Of a DNA stretch of 64,000 bases, positions 43,099 through 51,801 are shown piece after piece (the first letter of the stretch is position 1; every line of letters begins with the position of its first letter). This stretch comes from CAMCXE01 sp036520615 (GTDB lineage: Bacteria; Pseudomonadota; Gammaproteobacteria; Pseudomonadales; Cellvibrionaceae). The notes beneath the pieces were generated by a model. The model did not search any database, had not been told where the DNA came from, and was given only the letters and a program-made list of their open reading frames with translations. The DNA lies in contig DATDJI010000027.1 of the NCBI GenBank assembly GCA_036520615.1, forward strand, positions 62,001 to 126,000, written 5' to 3'. The position numbers were made by a program, and so were the translations under genes.

Positions 43099-43936
43099 TC
43101 TGCCTATTATCGAGCGATTTTCCAGCATTGGTTTAGATGAGCTCAATGCTAAGGCGGCTATGCTAACTCGCCTGGACAATAAATATATCGCCACGTTAGA
43201 TGTGGTGACAAAAGCGCTGTATCAGTGGGAAAAAATGTACGACGTGTTGCAAATTAATAACCGGCGCGCGTTTGCCTACGAGACCTGCTATTTTGATGAT
43301 GCCGAATTAAGTTCTTACTACGATCATCATCGCGGCCGCAGGCAAAGACTAAAAGTGCGCACGCGCAATTATCTTGATAGCCAACAATGTTTTTTGGAAA
43401 TTAAACTTAAAGATATTCGCGGTGTTACTGTTAAAAAACGCATGGCCTACCACCCTGATCACCACGGTAATATCACGCCGCAGGGTTTGCAATTTGTCAC
43501 TGACGTACAGCAGGAAAAATACAATAAGCAGATTTTAAAAGACCTTTCACCGACGCTTCACATGCGTTATCAGCGCATGACGTTTGTAGCAAAAGAAGGC
43601 TCTGAGCGCTTAACGCTTGATAGCAATTTGGTTTTTTATAAAGACGGCAAGAGTTATCCTTTGCCATCGAATCTATTTATTGTCGAGACTAAATCAGCCA
43701 ATGCCAATGGCAAAGCCGATGCTATTTTACGCCGCTTACACCAACACCCTTCTAATAAATGCTCTAAATATTGCCTGGGTTTGTGTGTTACGAATCAAGT
43801 AGAAAAACGCAATAAGTTTTTGCCTTCACTGCGACGTCTTGGCATTCATCCGCCTTGGGTGCCTGAGCGAGCTTTGCAGAAAGAGTTGCCTCCAGCAGAA
43901 CTTTGGGAATTTGGCTCCTATGAATTTGCCAATTAA
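43076..43936 (+). CDS. VTC-domain polyphosphate polymerase
   Basis: 286 residues with a triphosphate-tunnel-type VTC domain. Basic and acidic tunnel residues are visible: LTRLDNKYIATLD, YETCYFDDAELSSYYDHHRGRRQRLKVRTRNYLDS, CFLEIKLKDIRGVTVKKRM, MRYQRMTFV, FIVETKSANANGKADAI. In yeast this domain makes polyphosphate from nucleoside triphosphate at the membrane. The bacterial homologue has no TM of its own and lies with DUF4956, which may be its channel (inference). It overlaps the DUF4956 end and the porin start. Confidence 0.85.
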   Translation: MSTTNPINLPIIERFSSIGLDELNAKAAMLTRLDNKYIATLDVVTKALYQWEKMYDVLQINNRRAFAYETCYFDDAELSSYYDHHRGRRQRLKVRTRNYLDSQQCFLEIKLKDIRGVTVKKRMAYHPDHHGNITPQGLQFVTDVQQEKYNKQILKDLSPTLHMRYQRMTFVAKEGSERLTLDSNLVFYKDGKSYPLPSNLFIVETKSANANGKADAILRRLHQHPSNKCSKYCLGLCVTNQVEKRNKFLPSLRRLGIHPPWVPERALQKELPPAELWEFGSYEFAN

Positions 43937-45137
43937 GTTTTTTCTATTGGCTGTGTGTAGTGTTTTCTCTGCGAGCGTTTTGGCTAAACCGCAGCAGTCA
44001 TATAATATTTTCAGTGGGGCTAATGATTATTTCTCCTACAAAGTAGACGGTAAAATACGCCTGCGTCATGAGGAATTTGACGGTATTTACACGCAAAATG
44101 GTGGTGATCGTAGCGACACTTATTTGCGTAGAGCCGATTTGGCCTTAAGTGGCGCCATTGGGCAGCGACTGGATTATGAGTGGGCAGGTAAAATTAATTC
44201 AGAGCATAAATGGACTGTAAAAACGTTTTTTTTAGGCTTTGCACCTACTGGACAGACCTATTTGAAACTGGGCCGCCACGATGCGGATTTTGGTTTGGAA
44301 ATGAGTTCAAGTTCCACCTGGAGTTTAGGTGTTGAGCGATCGAGTATTTGGGAATTATCACCAAATGCTGGCGAAGCGGAGGATGGTTATGGTTTTAGTG
44401 CAAGTCATCACTCGCTTTTAACTCGGTTGAGCTTGGGACATTTTGAGCGTGAAGATCTTACGCAAAATACATTGCGCGCTGTATTAAAACCCGTGCATAA
44501 GAAAAGACACTTGCTGCATTTGGGTTATTCCTATGCAGATGCTTACGACGTTAATACCGAAGGGCGGATTCGTACCAATTTAGGCGTGTATGCGGTGGAG
44601 CGCCATCCGGATGGTAACCGCACGCAATTAGCAAAAAAAGTTGACTCTGGTGTTTTTAATTCAGATAAAACTGCAGTGTTAGAGTTTGCCTACTTGTATG
44701 GGCCAGTTTCCCTGCAGGCTGAGCGTTTAACCCGCAAGCTTGGCGATAATAATAGTAATAATGCCAAACCGATTACTCGCCAGGCAGATGGCAATTATAT
44801 TCAACTCGCTTATAGCCTTACCGGTGAAGCGCGTAATTACGATGAAGATCAGGCCGTGTTTGGCCGCCTCAAATCTAGAAATAAAAAATGGGGCGCGTGG
44901 GAAATATTTGCCCGTACTGAAAATCTAAAAGTCGTCGGTGAAGCTGGCATGCTCAGTAAAAAACGTGCTAAAAGTTCTGCAAAAATACACACGCTGGGTG
45001 TTAATTGGTACCCCGGTGACGACTGGCGTTTAACGCTTGATACCCGCCGTGGGGAATGCCTTGAAGTGCCGAATGATGATGGCATTACGGACGGCGCTGC
45101 GATCAGTATGCAGGTGCTTTACCGTTTTGGCGGCTAA
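43920..45137 (+). CDS. OprO/OprP-like porin
   Basis: 405 residues from ATG 43920, which opens a signal peptide (MNLPIKFFLLAVCSVFSASVLA). Earlier frame codons belong to the upstream VTC gene. The body is a beta-barrel of the phosphate-selective porin O/P family: YKVDGKIRLRHEEFDGIYTQNG, LRRADLALSGAIGQRLDYEWAGKINSEH, FLGFAPTGQTYLKLGRHDADFGLE, ending in aromatic LYRFGG. OprP takes up phosphate and OprO polyphosphate in Pseudomonas. Here it overlaps the polyphosphate polymerase gene by 17 bases, so the substrate is plausibly phosphate or polyphosphate. Confidence 0.8.
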   Translation: MNLPIKFFLLAVCSVFSASVLAKPQQSYNIFSGANDYFSYKVDGKIRLRHEEFDGIYTQNGGDRSDTYLRRADLALSGAIGQRLDYEWAGKINSEHKWTVKTFFLGFAPTGQTYLKLGRHDADFGLEMSSSSTWSLGVERSSIWELSPNAGEAEDGYGFSASHHSLLTRLSLGHFEREDLTQNTLRAVLKPVHKKRHLLHLGYSYADAYDVNTEGRIRTNLGVYAVERHPDGNRTQLAKKVDSGVFNSDKTAVLEFAYLYGPVSLQAERLTRKLGDNNSNNAKPITRQADGNYIQLAYSLTGEARNYDEDQAVFGRLKSRNKKWGAWEIFARTENLKVVGEAGMLSKKRAKSSAKIHTLGVNWYPGDDWRLTLDTRRGECLEVPNDDGITDGAAISMQVLYRFGG

Positions 45138-45500
45138 CCGTTATTTGATTAGCTAGCAGCTTTTGTCATTTATTTTTTTAAAGCACATTTTAATTGCGAG
45201 CGCTTTACATCTTAAATTAAATTCAGATGATAGTTTCGGTCAGGTGTTAGAGCCTTTTTAAGGCGAATTAAATAGAAATTATATCTACTTGTTGGCTGCG
45301 CTGTTAAACCCTTAATGGCAGATTCGCCGCGCCTGTATTTCGAGCATAAAAGCGCCTATGCGCACGACAAAAATGCAATACAGAAATCGTGTTGCGTGGG
45401 CAATGAAAATCGAAAACTCATAAAAATAAAAAAATAACGAGCACTGTAAAAGCAGGCGATAACAGACACGACAAAGCGCAACGAAAAAGAGAAATTATAT
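45138..45500. other. intergenic stretch before the second CotH gene
   Basis: 363 AT-rich bases between the porin and the second CotH gene, with GAAAAAGAGAAAT just before the start. No hairpin with a T-run, repeat or gene was seen. Confidence 0.35.
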
Positions 45501-47900
45501 ATGAATAATAAGTTTAAATTAATCAGCCTGGCACTTGCTACCGGGGCATTGGCTGCGTGTACAGGTACTGGTAGCTCGTCGAGTTCTAGCTCTTCTAGTA
45601 CTAGCTCGTCTAGTTCGAGTTCATCCAGTGCAAGTTCCTCCTCTAAACCTTCGTCGTCCTCCAGTTCTTCAAGTGGCGGCGCGGCGATAAATGGGTTGAT
45701 AATAAATGAAATAGTTGCTAAATCGGCCAGTGCAGATTATTTGGCCGGCAATGATTGGGTGGAATTATATAATGCGGGCGCAACTAGCATTAATTTAAAT
45801 AATTACACGCTAGCCGATAGCGCAAGTGACAAATTGCCGCTGCCGTCTATTACCTTGGTAGCAGGTCAATATGTGGTAATTGCAGCCGTTGATGATAAAG
45901 ACGCTAATCCTCCTGCACCTTCCATCAAATTTAAACTCGGTGGTGCTGACGCGGTTTATCTTTATGAAAATGGTGCTTTAATTAGCAGCTTAAACTGGGC
46001 CGATGGCACCGCGCCGGAGGCGAGTAGTTATGGCGTTTTTAACGGCACGGCGCAAACGTTAAAACCCACACCCGGTGCGGCCAACGCACTAGCATCCACT
46101 ACTACGCCAACTATTGTGCGCGGCAAGCCCAGCGGTAATTCACCGCTGCGGATAAGTGAAGTTGTCGCGCAATCTGATCGGCCGAATTTTCAGGCTGGTG
46201 CTGATTGGCTGGAGCTAGTAAACGACAGCAACGCTGCAGTTAATTTAGCTGAATTTAGTTTAACCGATGATTCAAATCCGCTGGAGGTATTGCCGAATAT
46301 TTCGGTTCCAGCTGGCGGGCGCGTTGTTGTGGTAGCGGCAGGTGCTGCGCCCACTGATGGTACAGCCCATGTTACGTTCGGGTTGGGCCGCACCGATTCC
46401 CTGTCGCTATTTCGCAATAATCAAGAAGTGGATTATGTGGCCTGGACAGACAGCCAAAGTAAAAATGGCCGCAGTTTTGGCCGCCTTACCGGTGCATCAG
46501 CGTGGCAGGAGCTCTATCCTACGCCCGGTTATGAAAACGTAGCCTATGTACTGTTCACGCGTGACAAAGTATTTACTGTGCGTGTAAACATCGACAGCGC
46601 CACATTTAATACGATGGTAAAAAATAAAAAAGAAGTTTATTACCCGGCGGATTTTGAACTTAATGGTGCCAAAATCGCAAACGTAGGTTTTCGTTTGAAA
46701 GGACAGGGTTCGTTAAATTCTGTACCTGCAGGCTCGAAGCGTTTCGGCTTTAAAGTAGATATGAACCAATATGCCGACCAAAAATTTATGGGCATGAAAA
46801 AATTGGTGTTTAGCCAAAGTTTTTCTGATCCATCGTTTATGCGCGATTTATTGGCTTACGATTTAATGCGCGCAGCGGGAATGCCATCGCCGGAAATTTC
46901 TTTTATCGACTTGTACGTAGCGGGTGAACACCTTGGCTTGTATCAAATGGTTGAAGCCATAGATACAGAATTTTTGGAGAAAAATTTCCCGGAAGATAAA
47001 GACGACCAAGGTGATTTGCATAAAGGTGAATTATTGCAACGGTTAACCCTAAACGGCGCAAGCTTCACTAACTATAAAACTGGCCTGCCGCTAAAAAATA
47101 ATTCCGCAACAGAAGGCACGTCGCAAGAAGGTGCGGCTTTAGTTAAATTTATTCAAGATATTAATAGTGGCAACACAACCCTTGCGCAATCGCGTGTGGA
47201 TGTAGATTTAACGATTAAATATTTGGCCGCCAGTGTGTTGTTGGGCAATATGGATAATCCTTTAGGTGCTACTGCCAATAATTTTTATCTCTACGAGCGC
47301 CGCAGTAAAAATCAATTCACTTATTTACCCTGGGATTACAACCTTGGCTTTGGATTGTGGGGCAATGGGCCTGCAATTAATATCGGTGGCGGAGGCGGCG
47401 GATTTGGTGGTGGGTTTGGTGGCGGTGGTGGCAGTTCAGCTGGTTCGACCTTAACGCATCCCTGCCGTATCGTAACCCACGTTATAGATAACCCCGTACA
47501 CGATGCCAATGCCGTGCGTCCTCTGTTAGATGTGGTATTAAAAAATCCTGAGTTGCGCACGCGCTACCACGCAGAGCTCGCACGCTTAATGGATAATTTT
47601 TACAATCCCGCGGCGATTCGCACAAAAGTTAATACGTTGGCGAATTTAATCGACGCCTATGTGAAAAACGACCCAACTAAATTTTTCACGTACGACGAAT
47701 TTAAATTGTCGCTTGAACAAGGGCTGCCTTCTAATAGCAATATTGCCGGTGGCAGAGGCGCTGGTATTTATGGGCCAGCTGCAGGGTTGGTGAAATTTGT
47801 TGAAGAGAAAACCACGCTAATTAAACAGCAGCTCAATGGTCAATTACCTTCGGGCAACAGCGGCGGGACCATGGGCGCTTGTCCGCCGGGTTCGGTTTAA
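45501..47900 (+). CDS. poly-Ser lipoprotein with two lamin-tail domains and a CotH-kinase domain
   Basis: 799 residues. Lipoprotein signal MNNKFKLISLALATGALAAC (Cys20), then a serine linker to about 60. Two lamin-tail (LTD) beta domains follow, near 62-175 (INGLIINEIVAK..DWVELYNAG) and 205-345 (LRISEVVAQSD..DWLELVNDS). The CotH-kinase domain starts near 355: RVNIDSATFNTMVKNKKEVYYPADFELNG, VGFRLKGQGSLN, LVFSQSFSDPSFMRDLLAYDLMRAAG, GLYQMVEAIDTEFLEKNF and the catalytic-site PWDYNLGFGLWG, then a glycine-rich loop. It has the same parts as the 39220 protein, but the LTDs are N-terminal and the catalytic motif is better kept. A surface-anchored kinase role is inferred. Confidence 0.87.
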   Translation: MNNKFKLISLALATGALAACTGTGSSSSSSSSSTSSSSSSSSSASSSSKPSSSSSSSSGGAAINGLIINEIVAKSASADYLAGNDWVELYNAGATSINLNNYTLADSASDKLPLPSITLVAGQYVVIAAVDDKDANPPAPSIKFKLGGADAVYLYENGALISSLNWADGTAPEASSYGVFNGTAQTLKPTPGAANALASTTTPTIVRGKPSGNSPLRISEVVAQSDRPNFQAGADWLELVNDSNAAVNLAEFSLTDDSNPLEVLPNISVPAGGRVVVVAAGAAPTDGTAHVTFGLGRTDSLSLFRNNQEVDYVAWTDSQSKNGRSFGRLTGASAWQELYPTPGYENVAYVLFTRDKVFTVRVNIDSATFNTMVKNKKEVYYPADFELNGAKIANVGFRLKGQGSLNSVPAGSKRFGFKVDMNQYADQKFMGMKKLVFSQSFSDPSFMRDLLAYDLMRAAGMPSPEISFIDLYVAGEHLGLYQMVEAIDTEFLEKNFPEDKDDQGDLHKGELLQRLTLNGASFTNYKTGLPLKNNSATEGTSQEGAALVKFIQDINSGNTTLAQSRVDVDLTIKYLAASVLLGNMDNPLGATANNFYLYERRSKNQFTYLPWDYNLGFGLWGNGPAINIGGGGGGFGGGFGGGGGSSAGSTLTHPCRIVTHVIDNPVHDANAVRPLLDVVLKNPELRTRYHAELARLMDNFYNPAAIRTKVNTLANLIDAYVKNDPTKFFTYDEFKLSLEQGLPSNSNIAGGRGAGIYGPAAGLVKFVEEKTTLIKQQLNGQLPSGNSGGTMGACPPGSV

Positions 47901-48307
47901 GCTTCAAAATAAGTATCAATAGATAGAGATCAGTGGGCGAAGGATTGCCCTTGGAGTAGTTTTTCTTCCCAGTGAGTTGGTGGCCAAAACACAGGCTAAC
48001 AATGTTCAGCCGCCAGGTTGTTGCGAACCGGTTACTCTGGGTTTTCTCATGCAGGCGAGGGTTAGCGCGGAATAACCTAATCCGTGCGGTTTAACTGCTG
48101 CACAGTTGCGTTAGAATGCGCGCGCCCGACGCTTTCGGCTTCACAGACAGCTTATACGCTCTGCAATCGATAGCCCTCCGTCAAATATTTAGTACGCTGC
48201 ACGGTATCGACAGTTGCGCCGCAGGGTTTCGACCAGCGACTAACTGTTTACCTGTGCCTGTAGCGGCGGCGTTTCGAATCCATATTCATTTAATAAGCGA
48301 ACACCCT
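47901..48307. other. intergenic stretch between second CotH gene and pitA
   Basis: 407 bases. A longer frame from 48116 is open into the transporter gene but its first 64 codons show no family resemblance. No clear terminator or operator; a PHO box could not be recognised with confidence. Confidence 0.35.
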
Positions 48308-49777
48308 ATGTTAGAAATGTTTACCGGACTGAGTTTTTTTATGGGCACAGCGCTTTTTCTAGCGCTCGCGTTTGTTTTGGCTTATGAATTTATTAATGGC
48401 TTTCACGATACAGCCAATGCAGTGGCTACGGTCATTTATACCAAGGCTATGTCGCCACATGTGGCGGTCGTGGCCTCCGGGGTGTTTAACTTTTTTGGCG
48501 TATTGCTCGGCGGCCTCGGGGTTGCCTACGCCATAGTCCACTTATTGCCAGTGGATATGTTGCTGAATATCACTTCCGTGCACGGCATGGTTTTAGTGTT
48601 TTCCCTATTGACGGCCGCCATAGTGTGGAACCTGGGCACTTGGTATTTCGGTATTCCTACGTCCAGCTCACACACACTCATCGGCTCTTTATTAGGCGTG
48701 TGTTTGGCCAATGCCTTGCTTTCCGATATCCCCATTAGCGAGGGGGTAAATATGAAAAAGGCCATGGATATTATGCTCGCGCTACTCATTTCCCCTCTAA
48801 TTGGCTTTGGCGTAGCGGCGAGCCTGTTATTACTACTAAAAAAAATATTTAACGGCCCGAAAATACACAAAACTCCGCAAGAGCGCGCACTGATAGACGG
48901 TAAAAAGCACCCACCATTTTGGACGCGCGTTACCCTTGTAGCTTCGGCCATGGGCGTGAGTTTTGTGCACGGCTCCAACGACGGCCAAAAAGGTATAGGC
49001 CTCATTATGCTGGTGTTAATCGGCCTGGCGCCCGCGCAATTTGTGTTGAATCTCGACAGCAGCAAATATGAAATCGAGCGCACCTATGACGCGGCCGATC
49101 ACTTAGAACATTTTTACCGCGATCACCCTAGCCAGCTTAGCGGCACAGTGGACTTATCACTGCCCGCGACCGAGAAACTGCCAGAGCCATTTAAATGTAC
49201 GACGCAAAATACTCAGCAGGTAATCGGCGCGCTTAAAACCACGCTACAAGGCGTCAGTCATTACGGCGATTTACCCATTGAAGAGCGTCGCAAGCTGCGC
49301 CAATGGCTGCTGTGTATTGACGACAGCACTAAGAAAATTGCCAAACTTGACGGGTTTACCGGCAAGGAAACCTCAGACCTTGCCAAGCTACGCAAGGATT
49401 TAACCGCTACAACCGAGTACGCACCCCTGTGGGTAATTGTGGCAGTTGCCCTGGCGCTGGGGCTTGGCACTATGACTGGATGGCGGCGTATCGTGTTTAC
49501 CGTCGGCGAAAAAATTGGCAAAAGTCATATGACCTATTCCCAAGGCATGGCCGCTCAAATCACCGCCGCCACCGCCATAGGCGTGGCTAGCGTTACCGGC
49601 ATGCCGGTCTCTACCACCCACGTATTATCTTCCGCAGTGGCGGGCACAATGGTGGCCAATCGCACCGGTCTGCAGCTAAGCACGGTCAAAACCATTTTGT
49701 TGGCTTGGGTATTTACGCTGCCGGCCACAATTGTGTTGTCAGCAAGCTTATTTTATTTAGGCAGTTTATTTATTTAG
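48308..49777 (+). CDS. pitA: PiT-family inorganic phosphate transporter
   Basis: 489 residues, about ten TM helices in two PD001131-type repeats: GFHDTANAVATVIYTKAMSPHVAV near the N-terminus and VSTTHVLSSAVAGTMV near the C-terminus, with GIPTSSSHTLIGSLLG and VSFVHGSNDGQKGIGLIML between. A charged cytoplasmic loop of ~130 residues separates the halves. It symports metal-phosphate with H+. The start is ATG 48308, before which no family residues occur. Next to the CotH/VTC/porin genes it could feed phosphate to them (inference). Confidence 0.92.
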   Translation: MLEMFTGLSFFMGTALFLALAFVLAYEFINGFHDTANAVATVIYTKAMSPHVAVVASGVFNFFGVLLGGLGVAYAIVHLLPVDMLLNITSVHGMVLVFSLLTAAIVWNLGTWYFGIPTSSSHTLIGSLLGVCLANALLSDIPISEGVNMKKAMDIMLALLISPLIGFGVAASLLLLLKKIFNGPKIHKTPQERALIDGKKHPPFWTRVTLVASAMGVSFVHGSNDGQKGIGLIMLVLIGLAPAQFVLNLDSSKYEIERTYDAADHLEHFYRDHPSQLSGTVDLSLPATEKLPEPFKCTTQNTQQVIGALKTTLQGVSHYGDLPIEERRKLRQWLLCIDDSTKKIAKLDGFTGKETSDLAKLRKDLTATTEYAPLWVIVAVALALGLGTMTGWRRIVFTVGEKIGKSHMTYSQGMAAQITAATAIGVASVTGMPVSTTHVLSSAVAGTMVANRTGLQLSTVKTILLAWVFTLPATIVLSASLFYLGSLFI

Positions 49778-49912
49778 TTAAAGCGGTCGCTGACGAGCTT
49801 TGGCGGCGATGGTTTCGTGAGCACCCTGACGGCCGTAGCCTGGCGAATGGTCGTAGCCTGCGAATGTTAAATAGCGGAGAGGCCTTTTCACAGGCGCAAG
49901 GGGATCTGGGGT

Positions 49913-50107
49913 TTATTGCGCAGCCTTATCCAATTCCTTGCGCTGCGCTTGATCGGCGTCCAGCAGTTCCTTCTCGACACCTTTGGCATCAGTTAATACC
50001 TTCTTTTGGCCACTGGTGAGTACGCCTTGCGTGGGAGCGGCACTCTGGCCGCAGGCTGATAACACCAAAAGGCTTGTTGCCAGCATGAATTTAAATAAAT
50101 AGGTCAT
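49913..50107 (-). CDS. small lipoprotein of unknown function
   Basis: 64 residues. Clear lipoprotein signal MTYLFKFMLATSLLVLSAC with Cys19 followed by a short polar, helical, charged tail (AKGVEKELLDADQAQRKELDKAAQ). It is a tiny outer- or inner-membrane lipoprotein with no recognised domain. It is opposite in strand to its neighbours and monocistronic. Confidence 0.7.
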   Translation of the reverse strand: MTYLFKFMLATSLLVLSACGQSAAPTQGVLTSGQKKVLTDAKGVEKELLDADQAQRKELDKAAQ

Positions 50108-50393
50108 ATGGGTGCGTCCAGGGTCAGTGAATTAACTAAATTTTAGTCTTCTTGGTTTTTTACTTTAAGTCTTGGCAATGCGTTAGCTACCTATCACAAA
50201 ATGCTGAGTTTTCATGCGATGCTAAATCCCACGGGTTGGGAAATTTCTTTGCACGCAGGTTTGGCGTTGCTCGTTTGTTCAAGCTTCGTAATAATGTTCG
50301 TCCCCGCAGTAATCAAACTTCTATTAGCGTTCACAGCTAATTCATTTTGAACGCTCTATGTTTAATTCACCTTTCATCACCGTTGAGGTTTGT

Positions 50394-51470
50394 ATGACCA
50401 TGCGTCGGCTGTCTTCAGTTGTTTGCATCGCATCTTTACTTGCTGTTAGTTGGACAGCAAATTTATCCACCGCTCAAGCCGCATCTTGGAATGATCCCGA
50501 CCAGCTCAACCGCGAGCGCGAACAACAAGAGCGCAACCGCCAGCAGCAACAAAATCAAAATAACCAATCGCAACAGCAGAACGATCAGCAGCGCCGTCAG
50601 CAAGAGGAACAGCGTCGCCAGGAAGACGAGCGCCGCAGGCAGCAGACGGACGAGCAGCGTCGCCAAGACGAGGAACGCCGTCGACAGTTCGAGCAACAAC
50701 GGCAACAGCAGCAGCACAATAACCAGCAACAGTGGCAGCAGAATGACCAACAGCGTCGCCAGCAGGAAGAGCAACGTCGTCAGGAAGAAGCGCGCCGCAT
50801 GCAACAGCAAAATGATCAGCAGCGCAGACAGGAAGAGGAGCGCCGCCGACAATTAGAAGATCGCCGCCGCCAAGAGGACGACCGCCGTCGCCAGGAAGAA
50901 CAACGCCGCAACCAGGATGCATGGCGCCAACAGGATGAGCAGCGCCGTCGTTGGGATGAACAAAATCGTCAGCAGCAAGAATGGGCGCGACGTCAGGCGG
51001 AGGAGAAACGCCGTTTAGAGGAAGCTCGCCGCCGCCAGTGGGACAATGGGCGCAACGACGGATATAACAGCGGCTACAACAACGGTTATGGCAATGACTG
51101 GCGTGAGCCGGGCTTCGCGTCGCGACGCGTAGAAGAGATCAATCGCGAGCGCCGGGATTTGGATCGTAAATTAGGTGATTTGGATCGTCAGGAGCGCGAC
51201 CTTAAGCGTCAACGCGGTAATTACGGTATGAACCTGTACGAATACGATCGCCGTCGCCGTGAAATAGAGCAGCAGCGCCGCCAGTTGCGTGAGCAGCGAC
51301 GCGGACTGGACGATAGATTAGGACGCTTTGACGACGACGCAGGGGAGAGTTTTTGGAACAACAACCGGGAATATTTGCGCGACGAACGAGGCTACTGTTA
51401 CCGCGTCACGCGCAATGGAGTAACTCGTCGCATGAGTCGAGTGTCCAGCTCCTATTGCCGTCATCGCTGA
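50394..51470 (+). CDS. exported Gln/Arg/Glu-rich coiled-coil protein
   Basis: 358 residues from ATG 50394 (GAGG five bases upstream), with a signal peptide ending at AQA-AS. Residues ~25-230 are almost only Q, R, E, N and D in heptad-like runs (EEQRRQEDERRRQQ, NDQQRRQEEERRR), predicting one long, highly charged alpha-helix or coiled coil. A Gly/Asn/Tyr-rich hinge (NDGYNSGYNNGYGNDW) follows, then a second charged helix (VEEINRERRDLDRKLGDLDRQERDL) and a Cys-containing end (GYCYRVTRNG...SSYCRHR), maybe a disulfide. No family was recognised. Location is periplasmic or extracellular. The terminator follows at 51512. Confidence 0.75.
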   Translation: MTMRRLSSVVCIASLLAVSWTANLSTAQAASWNDPDQLNREREQQERNRQQQQNQNNQSQQQNDQQRRQQEEQRRQEDERRRQQTDEQRRQDEERRRQFEQQRQQQQHNNQQQWQQNDQQRRQQEEQRRQEEARRMQQQNDQQRRQEEERRRQLEDRRRQEDDRRRQEEQRRNQDAWRQQDEQRRRWDEQNRQQQEWARRQAEEKRRLEEARRRQWDNGRNDGYNSGYNNGYGNDWREPGFASRRVEEINRERRDLDRKLGDLDRQERDLKRQRGNYGMNLYEYDRRRREIEQQRRQLREQRRGLDDRLGRFDDDAGESFWNNNREYLRDERGYCYRVTRNGVTRRMSRVSSSYCRHR

Positions 51471-51511
51471 GAATTGCCGTTCCTTTAATTAACAAATTGA
51501 ATTTACAAACG

Positions 51512-51535
51512 AGCCGACTCATTGTCGGCTTTTTT
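51512..51535 (+). terminator. rho-independent terminator
   Basis: AGCCGAC-TCATT-GTCGGCT with a perfect 7-bp stem, followed by TTTTTT. It ends the Gln/Arg-rich gene and may also serve the convergent VF530-MATE operon. Confidence 0.88.
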
Positions 51536-51552
51536 ATGTCTGTGATTTAACC

Positions 51553-51801
51553 TTAATCTTCATTTGAGAGCTGGCCGCTAATGATCAGTCTGCGGTAAAG
51601 ATCTTCTACCTTTGCCCGGGCCCAAGGAGTGCGGCGCAAAAACTTCAGGCTGCTGCTGATACTCGGGTCTTGCTTAAAACAGCGGATATCAATCAATGCT
51701 CCAAGCGCAGCCCAACCATAATGGGCCTCAAGTCGCGTAAGCAGTTGGGCAAGGGTGACGCCATCTAAAGGGTCCCGAGATCGCTGTTCGTTATTAGTCA
51801 T
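51553..51801 (-). CDS. VF530 (DUF2132) family protein
   Basis: 82 residues. DPLDGVTLAQLLTRLEAHYGWAALGALIDIRCF and SLKFLRRTPWARAKVEDLYRRL are the signature of the small helical VF530/DUF2132 family, suggested to bind DNA. Its ATG shares one base with the MATE stop (TAATG), so it is translated from the same message. Confidence 0.88.
   Translation of the reverse strand: MTNNEQRSRDPLDGVTLAQLLTRLEAHYGWAALGALIDIRCFKQDPSISSSLKFLRRTPWARAKVEDLYRRLIISGQLSNED

Noticed and set aside
50463..50922. Long leftward open frames inside the Gln/Arg-rich gene
   Set aside because: They arise from CAG/CGC-rich codons of the real rightward gene, which has a signal peptide, Shine-Dalgarno and terminator.
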